64,000 bases of DNA from Phyllobacterium chamaecytisi (GCF_020164455.1 NZ_JAIQWW010000002.1:248001-312000); one strand, 5' to 3'. Shown: positions 27,863 through 37,815, numbered from the stretch's first letter. Program-made: numbers and translations. Notes: generated by a model not told the origin, from the sequence alone.

Positions 27863-28495
27863 TCAAGCCTCGATCAACCGGTTTCTTATGGCATATCGAA
27901 CAAGGGCCGCGGTGGATTTGGCATCCAGTTTCCGCATTGCAGCCGCGCGGTGGCTTTCGACGGTCTTCTCGCTAAGGCCAAGCACCGCTGCCGTCTCCTT
28001 GTTGCTGTGACCCTCGGCGATCAGTTTGACCACTGCCGTTTCGCGCGAGGTGAGAATACTCGACGCAGCATCGGATTTAGCGAGATAGGATGACACGAGC
28101 ATGTCAGACACCGTCTTGGTAAAGAACGGCTGGCGGTGCTCCAATGCTTCCACTGCCTGGATGAGATATTGCGTGGCATCGGATTTCAACAGATAGCCGC
28201 GCACGCCCGCTTCAAGAATATTGCGCAGCAGAGCTTCATTGTCGTGCTGGGTAAATATCAGGACCTCGGTCTTCGGACTGTGCAGCCGGATTTGTCGCGC
28301 CGCTTCCACACCATTGATGAAGGGCAAGGCGTAGTCGAGAATGGCGATTTCCGGTTCGGTCAGTCGTGCCTGTCCGATAGCGTCGCGCCCGTCGGCTGCT
28401 TCGCCAACGATTTCCCAGCGATCCCGCTTCGACAAGATCGCTTTCACGCCTTGCCGGACGATCTCATGGTCATCCGCGATCAGAATCCGTGTCAT
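27863..28495 (-). CDS. NarL/FixJ-type response regulator
   Basis: 210 residues. The receiver domain has the acidic pair ADDHE, the phosphoacceptor Asp about residue 54 (ILDYALP), a switch Thr/Gln in LIFTQHD, and Lys in YLLKSD. The LuxR-type HTH (about 145-205) carries LTSRETAVVKLIAEGHSNKETAAVLGLS split over its recognition helix. It heads an operon with the esterase lipoprotein and a membrane protein. No kinase gene adjoins; the HisKA_3 kinase at 16080 is the right family to be the partner. The 28496-28631 promoter region with two candidate sites separates it from the divergent binding-protein gene. Confidence 0.92.
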   Translation of the reverse strand: MTRILIADDHEIVRQGVKAILSKRDRWEIVGEAADGRDAIGQARLTEPEIAILDYALPFINGVEAARQIRLHSPKTEVLIFTQHDNEALLRNILEAGVRGYLLKSDATQYLIQAVEALEHRQPFFTKTVSDMLVSSYLAKSDAASSILTSRETAVVKLIAEGHSNKETAAVLGLSEKTVESHRAAAMRKLDAKSTAALVRYAIRNRLIEA

Positions 28496-28534
28496 ACCAC
28501 CCCACGCGTCCGAATGGACCCTTTAAGTTCTACA

Positions 28535-28577
28535 CCGGAAACGCTCTTCCGGCAAAAATTAACAGTTACGTACTTAC
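28535..28577. promoter_or_regulatory. Divergent promoter region with a palindrome and a shared 13-mer
   Basis: CCGGAA-ACGCTC-TTCCGG (28535-28552) is a 6-base-arm inverted repeat. GTTACGTACTTAC (28565-28577) is the exact reverse complement of the 13-mer at 22197-22209 upstream of the sulfatase operon. Both lie between the response regulator (start 28495) and the plus-strand binding-protein gene (start 28632), so they could control either or both. Confidence 0.45.
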
Positions 28578-28631
28578 GATAATGCAATCGATGCTTGCTA
28601 ATGCCGATCATATCATGTGGGAGCGTGGCAG

Positions 28632-29603
28632 ATGAGGCAACGATTAACGAGGCTCGGTCAATTTGCGGGATTGGTCCTGTCAGTCTGGATGACGTTTCCC
28701 GCGACTTCAATTGCAGCCGATCTGGTTGTCGCCATGCCGAATTGGCCGTCGGGCCAGGTTACCGCAAACATCATCAAGACAACTCTCGAAGCGAACATGC
28801 ACAAAAGCGTCGACGTCGAGGAGATGGGGACGATGACCGCTTTCGCCGGGCTTGCTTCCGGGGAGGTTGACATACACCCGGAGGTCTGGCTGCCGAACCT
28901 CAATTCACTGGTGGAGAAATACGGCGATAAAGTCCAACTCGCGGATTTCGGCGTTCCCGCCTGGCAGGGCATTTGCACGACCAAGCAGACAGTCGATAAG
29001 ACGGGCATCCATGCGGTCGCCGATCTTCTCGATCCGAAAAAGACCGCAGCCTTCGACACGGACGGCGATGGCCAGGGAGAGATGTGGATTGGCGCCGAGA
29101 CATGGTCATCGACAGTCATCGAACGTATTCGGGCGAACAGTTATGGTTATGCCAAGACAATGCGGCTTCTCGAAATGCCGGAGGAAATGGGCATGGCGGC
29201 GGTCGATGCGGCCGAGGCGATAGATAAGCCGATCATATTTGCGTGCTACAGCCCCCATGTCGTCTTCAAGCTGCATGACATCGTCAAGCTTGATGAGCCC
29301 GCCCACGACGCGTCCAAGTGGCATGTAATCCTGCCTGCGGACGATCCCGATTGGCTGGCCAAATCGAGTGCACCCGTCGCCTGGGATGCCGCGCGCTTCC
29401 ACATCGCCTATTCGAAGGCATTGGCGGCGAAGAGCCCGGAAGTGACCAAGTTCCTTGAAAACATCGATTTCACGCCCGACGAAATCACCGAGATGAGCTA
29501 TGCGGTCGAAGTCGACCGTCAACCGCCAGCCGACTACGCCAAGGCATGGGTCGGAAAACATGCGGACCGGGTGCAAAAATGGTTGAAGGGGACGGCGAAA
29601 TGA
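28632..29603 (+). CDS. Glycine betaine/choline-type ABC transporter substrate-binding protein (OpuAC family)
   Basis: 323 residues from the ATG at 28632 (GGAG upstream); a GTG at 28617 is also in frame. Signal peptide about 1-30, then an OpuAC-type fold with aromatic-rich ligand region: MPNWPSG, EVDIHPEVWLPN, WIGAETWSS, ACYSPHVVFKLHDIVKL. Members bind choline, glycine betaine or related compounds in the periplasm. There is no permease or ATPase nearby, so it is either an orphan feeding a distant transporter or has a sensory role. Its TGA overlaps the ATG of the L,D-transpeptidase (ATGA at 29600-29603), an unusual partnership. Confidence 0.88.
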   Translation: MRQRLTRLGQFAGLVLSVWMTFPATSIAADLVVAMPNWPSGQVTANIIKTTLEANMHKSVDVEEMGTMTAFAGLASGEVDIHPEVWLPNLNSLVEKYGDKVQLADFGVPAWQGICTTKQTVDKTGIHAVADLLDPKKTAAFDTDGDGQGEMWIGAETWSSTVIERIRANSYGYAKTMRLLEMPEEMGMAAVDAAEAIDKPIIFACYSPHVVFKLHDIVKLDEPAHDASKWHVILPADDPDWLAKSSAPVAWDAARFHIAYSKALAAKSPEVTKFLENIDFTPDEITEMSYAVEVDRQPPADYAKAWVGKHADRVQKWLKGTAK

Positions 29604-30289
29604 AAAGAAGTTCCGCATCGTTTCTTGGCATGAAATCAGCTGCTTTTCTGGCTGTAGCAGGATTACTCGTCGGCGGTATCGCGGCGGGATTGGCGCAGGT
29701 TCCGAAGACGCAGATCTACGATACGAAGACCCGGACCTGGATCGCCTATGACAGCAAGAAAGCCCGCAAATATTACGCGGCGAACGGTCAGGTGCCCGAG
29801 GCATTCCGCAAGCAGATGGTTCCGTTCCGGACCGCTGAAAAACCGGGAACCATCATCATCGATGGCAACCAGCATTTCCTTTATCTCGTCAAAGGTGGTG
29901 GTCAAGCCGTCCGATATGGCATCGGCGTCGGCCGCGACGGTTTCGGATGGGCGGGTATAGTGCGCGTCGGGCGCATAGCCGAATGGCCAACCTGGACGCC
30001 GCCCGCCGAGATGGTGGCGCGTGACCCGAATGCCGTGAAGTTCGCAGGGGGAATGCCCGGCGGTCCCGACAATCCGCTCGGAGCACGCGCGCTTTATCTC
30101 TATGAGGGCGATCAGGACACGATCTATCGCATCCACGGCACGCCGGAGCCCTGGTCTATCGGGCTCAATGTGTCGTCGGGCTGCATCAGAATGAACAATG
30201 AAGACATTGTCGATCTGGCTTCACAGATCCAGGTCGGAGCGAAAGTGATCGTGCTCATGCAGGGCGCGTCACTCTACAAAGGTGTTTGA
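29600..30289 (+). CDS. L,D-transpeptidase (YkuD domain)
   Basis: 229 residues. N-terminal membrane/signal segment (about 12-32), then a YkuD catalytic domain (about 80-225) with HGTPEPWSIG followed by the nucleophile motif SSGCIRMNNED. A segment KTRTWIAYDSKKARKYYAANG lies before it, as in rhizobial ErfK-like proteins. It would form 3-3 cross-links in peptidoglycan or attach a protein to it, in the periplasm. Coupled to the binding-protein gene by the ATGA overlap, which suggests envelope-stress co-regulation. Confidence 0.92.
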   Translation: MKRSSASFLGMKSAAFLAVAGLLVGGIAAGLAQVPKTQIYDTKTRTWIAYDSKKARKYYAANGQVPEAFRKQMVPFRTAEKPGTIIIDGNQHFLYLVKGGGQAVRYGIGVGRDGFGWAGIVRVGRIAEWPTWTPPAEMVARDPNAVKFAGGMPGGPDNPLGARALYLYEGDQDTIYRIHGTPEPWSIGLNVSSGCIRMNNEDIVDLASQIQVGAKVIVLMQGASLYKGV

Positions 30290-30312
30290 GTAGCAAAGTC
30301 AGGGGGAAAACG

Positions 30313-30645
30313 ATGCTTTGCAAATCAGGTCGAGGACATTTGAAAAATATCAACTTCATGATCGTTGCGAGTGGTATATTGGCGCTGGCAGGATGTGTGT
30401 CGGACAACAGCCCCACACCCGAAAACATGGCAAGAAACACGGCGCAGACGGCCCCAGCCGATTTGCAACTGGCCTGCGCCAGCGCTTCGGCGACAAAGTT
30501 TGGCGGCGATAGCGCGACGGTCCTTCCCGTGAGCTCGGCGGCGGTGGATGGCGGCAAATATCAGATCATCCTCGACTCCAAGGGCCAGCGTTCGACTTGC
30601 CTGATCGACTCCACCGGAGCCGTCCTGTCTGTGGAAAAGGTTTGA
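30313..30645 (+). CDS. Small lipoprotein, hypothetical
   Basis: 110 residues. The ATG at 30313 has GGGGGAA upstream, after an in-frame extension to 30286 overlapping the previous gene. The signal ends with a lipobox LALAGC (about residue 28). The mature chain has two cysteines (LACAS and STCLI) and a beta-rich C-terminal half with YQIILDSKG and STGAVLSVEKV. It looks like a small periplasmic lipoprotein of a type common in rhizobia. Same strand as, and 23 bases after, the L,D-transpeptidase gene. Function not known. Confidence 0.7.
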   Translation: MLCKSGRGHLKNINFMIVASGILALAGCVSDNSPTPENMARNTAQTAPADLQLACASASATKFGGDSATVLPVSSAAVDGGKYQIILDSKGQRSTCLIDSTGAVLSVEKV

Positions 30646-30721
30646 TGCCCTAACGAACCGACTGCAAGCAATTACCGGGGTGCCGCACGTCGTCAGAACG
30701 TGGAATTTGAGGAGAGCCGCT

Positions 30722-32197
30722 ATGTCATTGCACCAAAAAACGATTGCCATCGTGGCTTCGGCAGCGCTGCTGATGTGCGGGCCGGGCATGCAGGCTTGGA
30801 CACAGACGCAGCCTGCGCCCGCCGCAACAGCGCCGGCCGCACCCGTGGCGCCGGCGCCGGCACTGCTGACTGCGGCAGAACTGCAAACGCTGACCGCGCG
30901 CATCGCGCTTTATCCCGACGACCTTGTGGCCCTTGTGCTTTCAGCCGCGCTCAATCCTCTTCAGATCGTCCAGGCAGCACGGTTTCAGGATCAAGCGAAA
31001 GCCAAGCCGGATGCGAAACCCGATCCATCATGGGACGGAAGCGTCATATCGCTTCTCAACTATCCAACAGTTCTGACGATGATGAACGACGATCTTGAAT
31101 GGACACAGCAACTGGGCGAGGCGGTCGTCAATCAGCAGAAAGACTTGCTGATAGCGATACAGGAACTCCGCGACAAGGCAGTAGACAATGGTACAATCAA
31201 GTCAAATGACCAGGTTGTCGTGGAAACGAACAACGACAACAACGTCATCATCCGTCCTGCCAAAAAGGAAGTGACGTACGTTCCGACCTATGATCCCGTC
31301 ATCTTGACCAGCCCGACCTATGTTGCGACGGCCCCGATCGTTTATGGCGATCCCTATCCTTCGTACTATTATCCCTACGCTCCCTATTGGAGCGGATTTA
31401 TCACCGGAGCGGTCTTCGGTGCGGCGGTCGACTGGGATAATTGGCACTCGTGGGGAGGGGAGGACGTCGACATCGACATCGGTGAAATCAATCGCAACGA
31501 TTTCAATTTTGACAAGAACAATATCAACAACCTCAATTTCGATAGCAGCAAATTCAATTTCGACCGGGATTCCATCACGAACAATATTCGCGAGAACAGG
31601 GGAAACCGGCTCGATCTAAGGGAAAGCGGCGGCCAGCTCGGCAACCTTGGCGGACTCGCGGGAGCCGCAGGTGCCGGTCTCGCGGGGGCTGCAATCGGAT
31701 CGAGAATCCAGAGCAGCGATGTACGCCGCGATGTGCAGAACCAACTGAGGCAAAGGGACGGCGGCAATTTCGCCGGCAATCGTCCCGGTCAAGGTGCAAA
31801 TCGTCCGGCCAATCGCGATATCGGGCAAGGTGCAGGCGCGGGTAACCGCAACATCGGACAAGGCGCAGGGGCTAACCGACCGAATCGGGACAGGCCCAAT
31901 GCAAGCCGTCCCGACCGCCCTCGGCAACAGCCAGCCGGCGGCCGCGTCGATAACCGTCCGAGGCAGCCAAGCTCCCTCGGCAATTATGGCTCTGGTCGGG
32001 ATGCTCGCGCTTCGTCCCAGCGAGGCAACGCCAGTTTGGGTGGCGGCGGCGGACGTCCCAGAGCCCAGGCTGGCGGTGGTTCCAGGGTCCAGGGAGGCGG
32101 CCAGCGCGCCAGGGGCGGTGGCGGCCCCAGGGTGCAACGCGGCGGCGGCGGCAGAGGCGGCGGAGGTCGAGGTGGCGGAGGCCGTGGCCGTCGGTGA
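30722..32197 (+). CDS. DUF3300 envelope protein with Gly/Arg-rich tail
   Basis: 491 residues, ATG behind GAGGAGA. Signal peptide 1-30, Pro/Ala linker, then the DUF3300 core (about 45-270): ALYPDDLVALVLSAALNPLQIVQAARF, DPSWDGSVISLLNYP, MMNDDLEWTQQLGEAV. A Tyr-rich stretch and Asn/Asp repeats (NRNDFNFDKNNINNLNFD) follow. The last 120 residues are low complexity, rich in Gly, Arg, Asn and Gln, ending in several GRGGGGR units. The core is secreted; the tail is probably flexible and may bind polyanions. DUF3300 next to DUF2950 is a common pairing, but no activity is established. Confidence 0.85.
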   Translation: MSLHQKTIAIVASAALLMCGPGMQAWTQTQPAPAATAPAAPVAPAPALLTAAELQTLTARIALYPDDLVALVLSAALNPLQIVQAARFQDQAKAKPDAKPDPSWDGSVISLLNYPTVLTMMNDDLEWTQQLGEAVVNQQKDLLIAIQELRDKAVDNGTIKSNDQVVVETNNDNNVIIRPAKKEVTYVPTYDPVILTSPTYVATAPIVYGDPYPSYYYPYAPYWSGFITGAVFGAAVDWDNWHSWGGEDVDIDIGEINRNDFNFDKNNINNLNFDSSKFNFDRDSITNNIRENRGNRLDLRESGGQLGNLGGLAGAAGAGLAGAAIGSRIQSSDVRRDVQNQLRQRDGGNFAGNRPGQGANRPANRDIGQGAGAGNRNIGQGAGANRPNRDRPNASRPDRPRQQPAGGRVDNRPRQPSSLGNYGSGRDARASSQRGNASLGGGGGRPRAQAGGGSRVQGGGQRARGGGGPRVQRGGGGRGGGGRGGGGRGRR

Positions 32198-32239
32198 CCT
32201 GTCGAAGCCATCACCATTCCTTGTGAAGGGATTAGGAAA

Positions 32240-33169
32240 ATGTATCGCTCAACTTTGAAAATACTTCTCGCTTCCGCATTCCTTTCGATAGCGGCAACGT
32301 CTCCTTTGATTGCGGCGGAGCCTTCGCTTCAACGTTTCGTTGGCGCAAAATCGGAAACTTTCAAGGAACCGGGGGAGGCACTTGATGCTTTGAAGAAGGA
32401 TCTCGGTGCGAAGGACGTCGACGCTTTGGCCAAGGTTCTTGGTCTGAATGCCGAAGCGGCCAAGAAATCGGATGACTTCGATGATCGTTTGACCGACCTC
32501 CAGAAGGCCTCAGGGGAACGCGCCGAACTGAAAGACCGGAAAGATGGCAGCAAGGAAGTCATTCTCGGAAATCTTGCCTGGCCATTTCCGTTCCCCTTGG
32601 TCAAGCAGGACGCCGGCTGGCAGTTCGATACGAAAAAGGGGCTCGAGGAGATTCTGGCGCGGCGGATCGGCGAGAACGAAACCGCGGCCATCGAGACGTG
32701 CCGCAGCTACATCGCGGCGCAGACTGCCTACGCGCAGGAGGATCACGATGATGATGGCGTGCTCGAATTTGCTCAGAAGCTCATCAGTGAAGAAGGAAAG
32801 CACGACGGGCTCTACTGGAAATCGGACGGCGGCGAGGAAAGCCCTGCCGGAAGTTTCGGAGATGACGCCAAGATCGAAGCCAGCGCGAAGTCAGACCGCG
32901 GTTATTTCGGTTATCGCTACCGGATACTCAAAGGCCAGGGCAGCAACATTGCCGGCGGCAAGTATGATTTTGTCATCAATGGCAACATGATCGCCGGACA
33001 TGCCTTGATCGCCTGGCCGGCAATATATGGCGAAACCGGAATCAAGACTTTCGTCGTCAGTCATCATGGGACCATTTACGAAAAGGATCTCGGACCGGCT
33101 ACCGACAAGATGGTTATAGAGATAAGGTCATTCAATCCGGACCATACATGGGATTCGGTTGACGACTGA
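32240..33169 (+). CDS. DUF2950 secreted protein
   Basis: 309 residues. Signal peptide about 1-26 (cleavage after IAA). The DUF2950 pattern is clear: FKEPGEALDALKKDLG, PFPFPLVKQDAGWQFDTKKGLEEILARRIGENE, TCRSYIAAQTAYAQEDHD, GYFGYRYRILKGQG, and TFVVSHHGTIYEKDLG near the end. Probably periplasmic or surface; it follows the DUF3300 gene by 42 bases and is likely cotranscribed. Neither domain has an assigned function; their steady partnership suggests a shared envelope task. Confidence 0.88.
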   Translation: MYRSTLKILLASAFLSIAATSPLIAAEPSLQRFVGAKSETFKEPGEALDALKKDLGAKDVDALAKVLGLNAEAAKKSDDFDDRLTDLQKASGERAELKDRKDGSKEVILGNLAWPFPFPLVKQDAGWQFDTKKGLEEILARRIGENETAAIETCRSYIAAQTAYAQEDHDDDGVLEFAQKLISEEGKHDGLYWKSDGGEESPAGSFGDDAKIEASAKSDRGYFGYRYRILKGQGSNIAGGKYDFVINGNMIAGHALIAWPAIYGETGIKTFVVSHHGTIYEKDLGPATDKMVIEIRSFNPDHTWDSVDD

Positions 33170-33195
33170 TCGCGACGTTCAAAAGGGGGACAGCG

Positions 33196-33984
33196 ATGAA
33201 ACTTTTTAATACTTTGGCGTCGGCGCTTGCGGCCGGTTTGCTGTTTGCAAGCCCGGTCTCGGCGGCCGACATCACGTCGCCGATGGCGCCGGAACTCAAG
33301 CAAACCGAAAAGGATGGTTGGACCTTTGCGGTCGCCCCATATTTCTGGGCGGCGGGCATGTCCGGGGATACGGGTCTGTTCGGCCTGCCCACAGTGCACA
33401 TGGACATGAAATTTGGCGACATCCTCAAAGAGCTCGATTTTGCCGCTATGGCCATTGGCGAGGCGCGCTATGATCGCTACAGCATTTTCACCGATATCAT
33501 GTATACGAAGATCTCCAGTGGCCGGGGCACGCCGCGAGGGATTATCGCGGACAATGTCAGCGTGACCTCCGAAACCTTTGCCGGGCTCGTCGGCGCTGGG
33601 TATTCCGTGCTGCAGAGCGAAAGAGGCAACCTCGATCTTGTCGCCGGGTTGAGGGTCTGGAATGCCAGCACCGAGATTGCGTTTAGCGGCGGCATTCTCG
33701 ATGGTGTGAAGCGTGAAGACAGCGCGACCTGGGTCGATGGCCTCGGCGGCATTCGTGCCAAATATTCGATCACCGACAAGGTCTATTTTACCGGCTGGGG
33801 TCTTGTTGGCGGCGGTGGTGCCGATGTCGACTGGGATGTTGCCGGTGGCATTGGCTACAGTTTCAACGAAAAGGTTTCAGCCGTAGCCGGCTATCGGGCG
33901 CTTGGCGTCGACTATAGCAATGACGGTTTTGTCATGAATGTCGTCGAGCAGGGACCGATCTTCGGCGTCGTTATGCATTTCTGA
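33196..33984 (+). CDS. Outer-membrane beta-barrel protein, hypothetical
   Basis: 262 residues. Signal peptide 1-23 (VSAAD), then alternating beta strands with aromatic residues at strand ends (WTFAVAPYFWAAGMSG, YSIFTDIMYTKI, KVYFTGWGLVGGGG, VSAVAGYRALGVDYSN), ending in Phe (VVMHF), as expected of an outer-membrane barrel inserted by BamA. Resembles a group of unassigned rhizobial outer-membrane proteins. It closes the plus-strand envelope block. ATG preceded by GGGGGA. Confidence 0.8.
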   Translation: MKLFNTLASALAAGLLFASPVSAADITSPMAPELKQTEKDGWTFAVAPYFWAAGMSGDTGLFGLPTVHMDMKFGDILKELDFAAMAIGEARYDRYSIFTDIMYTKISSGRGTPRGIIADNVSVTSETFAGLVGAGYSVLQSERGNLDLVAGLRVWNASTEIAFSGGILDGVKREDSATWVDGLGGIRAKYSITDKVYFTGWGLVGGGGADVDWDVAGGIGYSFNEKVSAVAGYRALGVDYSNDGFVMNVVEQGPIFGVVMHF

Positions 33985-33995
33985 CAGCCAAGCCA

Positions 33996-34012
33996 GCCCG
34001 CCGCGCGCGGGC
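33996..34012. terminator. Possible bidirectional terminator hairpin
   Basis: GCCCGC-CGCGC-GCGGGC lies in the 43-base gap between the convergent outer-membrane protein gene and the minus-strand gene at 34028. It is GC-rich but lacks a T-run on either side, so termination is only suggested by its position. Confidence 0.35.
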
Positions 34013-34027
34013 GGCAAGGCTCGAACA

Positions 34028-34444
34028 TCACATGTCGCACTTCTTGTAGGTGACATACATATTATCGCCGAAGGGGTCGAACCTCTGAAACGTGTTCGCG
34101 TCGACGATCTTGAACGTCTGGGTCATATCGCTTTCGATCATTGAATCGGTGCAGGACAACGTCGCCGACAGCCGGTCCTTCTGTTTCTTCACGCTCTTTG
34201 TTGTGCACACGGCGTTCGGCCCTGTGACCTTGCTGCCGCTGATCAGCAATCCCGTTGAAGTCGAAGCCGTCCGGTCCTTGAACTCGACCGTCTTGCCGAC
34301 CTTCTTGAATGTGTCCTCGCACTTGGTTCCGTTCATGGTCCAGGCGCCCTGCAGATCCTTGATCGTTGCCGCCGTGACGCTCGTTGTCAGGCAGAGACCG
34401 AGGACACCGCCCGCCAATATGACTTTGCCGAATTTGCTTTTCAT
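34028..34444 (-). CDS. Secreted hypothetical protein
   Basis: 138 residues. Signal peptide about 1-26 (cleavage before ATIKD). The mature chain of about 112 residues looks beta-rich and has four cysteines (TKCED, AVCTT, LSCTD, KKCDM), a periplasmic disulfide pattern; LQGAWTMNGTKCEDTF at its start recalls small lipocalin-like domains, but I cannot place it in a family. Convergent with the outer-membrane protein gene. Confidence 0.7.
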   Translation of the reverse strand: MKSKFGKVILAGGVLGLCLTTSVTAATIKDLQGAWTMNGTKCEDTFKKVGKTVEFKDRTASTSTGLLISGSKVTGPNAVCTTKSVKKQKDRLSATLSCTDSMIESDMTQTFKIVDANTFQRFDPFGDNMYVTYKKCDM

Positions 34445-34556
34445 CGAATTTGCTCCGGGATCCGTTTCACCTCGACAACGATAGATGTTCGTCCCGGCGC
34501 TGGGAATGCAGCGGCGGCAAATATACGGCTACGATACGGTAAATGCGCCTCGTGTC

Positions 34557-35666
34557 TTAGGGAACTGCAAGCAAAAGCACGAAGGCGATGAAGACGACCA
34601 GATGCACCATGCCGGTGAGCACGTTGGTCCGCCCTGTTCCGAAGCTGTGGATGCTGATCGAAAGGATCAGCGCCAGAAGTACCGTATCGCCCGACGAAAG
34701 GCCGAGCGTGAGCTCTCGCCCGGTGATAAGGCTTGCCATGCCGACTGCTGGAATGGTCAGCCCGATTGTCGCCAGGGCCGAACCGAGCGCAATGTTGAGG
34801 CTGCGCTGCAATTCATTGTTAAGCGCGGCACGAATGGCGGCCAGACCTTCGGGCAGAAGCACCAGCGTCGCAATAAAGGCGCCGACGATCGCATCGCTCT
34901 GCGCGACGTTCAGCGCAGCAAGGCCATCCTCGATGCCGACGGCGACCTGTTCCGCGAGCAGGACAATGCCAACCAGTCCTATCACCAGGAAAAGCGCGTT
35001 GGCGTAAAGTGCTCGCCTGGATGTATTTCCCGCGTGGATCCCGACATAGGCAGCGCTTTCATCGAGGAAGTCGTCGCGATGGCGCACCGTCTGTGCGAAC
35101 ACGAAACTCGCATAAAGCAGTACCGAACAGAAGCTGACGAAGATGAGCTGGACAGGGGAAAAGCTGCCCGGATCCGTCGAAAGTGTGTAGTTGGGCAGAA
35201 CGAGCGTCAGTACCGTCAAGGCGGTCAGAACCGAAAGAATGGCGCTTGTTCCCTGCCGTTTCAGATCCTGCTGGCGATGCAGCCATGCTCCAAGCGTAAG
35301 ACACAGGCCGACGACACCTGCGCAGACGATCATCACCGTCGAGAAGACGGACTCGCGCGCCAATGTCGGGTTGTTTGTGCCATGCAGCATCATCGAAACG
35401 ATGATTGAAACCTCTACGGTCGTGACGGCGAAGGTGAGCAGCAGCGTTCCGTAGGGCTGGCCAAGACGGAATGCCAAGGCTTCCGCATGCTCAAGGACGA
35501 CGAACACGGTGACGAGCAAAATGGCGAGAGTGATAAGCGAAACGAGAACTGTTACCCATGCATGTCCAGGGCCTCCCGGAACACCAAAGAGCTGTACAGC
35601 AATGGCAAGCGCCAGCGCCCCCAGCGGTACCACATATGACGAAGCCGGCAGGTGACGCGAGATCAT
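34557..35666 (-). CDS. Calcium/proton antiporter, ChaA/CAX family
   Basis: 369 residues with about eleven membrane helices. The CAX signature helix GTLLLTFAVTTVEVSIIVSMML (about 75-97) carries the conserved Glu, and a second such motif, GLAALNVAQSDAIVGAFIATLVLLPEG, lies near 245-270. It exports Ca2+ (or Na+/K+) across the inner membrane against the proton gradient. The ATG at 35666 gives a short cytoplasmic N-terminus; a GTG at 35699 is also in frame. Divided from pobA by about 85 bases, same strand. Confidence 0.88.
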   Translation of the reverse strand: MISRHLPASSYVVPLGALALAIAVQLFGVPGGPGHAWVTVLVSLITLAILLVTVFVVLEHAEALAFRLGQPYGTLLLTFAVTTVEVSIIVSMMLHGTNNPTLARESVFSTVMIVCAGVVGLCLTLGAWLHRQQDLKRQGTSAILSVLTALTVLTLVLPNYTLSTDPGSFSPVQLIFVSFCSVLLYASFVFAQTVRHRDDFLDESAAYVGIHAGNTSRRALYANALFLVIGLVGIVLLAEQVAVGIEDGLAALNVAQSDAIVGAFIATLVLLPEGLAAIRAALNNELQRSLNIALGSALATIGLTIPAVGMASLITGRELTLGLSSGDTVLLALILSISIHSFGTGRTNVLTGMVHLVVFIAFVLLLAVP

Positions 35667-35750
35667 GGGCGCGAATCCAAATGAGCGACTTCCCAACACT
35701 AGCTCGGGGTGTCCGGTCCAGCCATAGACCGATCGAATTAAAAATCGCGT

Positions 35751-36989
<1,239 letters not shown>

Positions 36990-36993
36990 CTAC

Positions 36994-37815
36994 CTATCCC
37001 TTCACCGCACCTGCCGTCATGGAACCGCTGATTTGTCGGTACATGATGATGCCGATGAGCATCGGCGGCAACGCGCCGACGATCATGACGGCCGATGCCG
37101 CGCCCCATTGAATGCCGCCGCCGCTCGCCGCGAAGAAGAACGAAGCGCCGACTGTCATCGGAACAGCCCTGTTTGACGTCAACATCAGCCCGAACAGGAA
37201 TTCGTTCCACGCTGTGATGAACCCGAATATGAAGACTGTTGCCAGTGCTGGACGGCAGACCGGCAACATCATCCCCTTCATTATTCCCCATTTGCTCATA
37301 CCGTCCAGCTTTGCCGCCTCGTCGATTTCGATGGGAACTTCCGCAATCGCGTTGACGAAGACGATCAACGAAAGCGGCAGATTGACGATGGTCAGGATCA
37401 GTCCGAGGCCAAGCTGTGTATCGAGCAGGCCGGCAAACTGGAACATCATGTAGAGCGGGATCGCAAAGATGATCAGCGGCACCGCGCGCAGATTGACGAT
37501 CAGCGGCATCAGGACCTTGCGGCCATATTTGCCGCGCGCAATGGTATAGGCTGCCGGAAAAGTAATGATCATGGCGAGCACCGTGCCGATCAGGGAGGCC
37601 GCCAGGCTGTTGAAGAGATAGGCGAAAATGTTCAACCGGTCGCTCACCTGCAGAACCGTCGCATAGTTTTCGAGGGTAGGGCTCGAAATCCAGAATCCCG
37701 GATTGATCGATATTTCCTTGCCGCTCTTGAAGGAGGTGAGCAGCGTGACGATAACCGGAAAATTCAGGGCAAGAGCAGCCACGGCATAGACGATCCAGCG
37801 CGCGAGTTTGATCAT
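36994..37815 (-). CDS. Carbohydrate ABC transporter permease, MalG/UgpE type
   Basis: 273 residues, six membrane helices, with the C-terminal EAA loop (EVPIEIDEAAKLDGMSKWGIM, about 165-185) of binding-protein-dependent sugar permeases and the usual ending GAVKG. The ATG at 37815 overlaps the stop of the upstream MalF-type gene by four bases. Together with that protein it forms the channel for the amino-sugar-associated binding protein at 38919. The operon provides no ATPase. Confidence 0.92.
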   Translation of the reverse strand: MIKLARWIVYAVAALALNFPVIVTLLTSFKSGKEISINPGFWISSPTLENYATVLQVSDRLNIFAYLFNSLAASLIGTVLAMIITFPAAYTIARGKYGRKVLMPLIVNLRAVPLIIFAIPLYMMFQFAGLLDTQLGLGLILTIVNLPLSLIVFVNAIAEVPIEIDEAAKLDGMSKWGIMKGMMLPVCRPALATVFIFGFITAWNEFLFGLMLTSNRAVPMTVGASFFFAASGGGIQWGAASAVMIVGALPPMLIGIIMYRQISGSMTAGAVKG

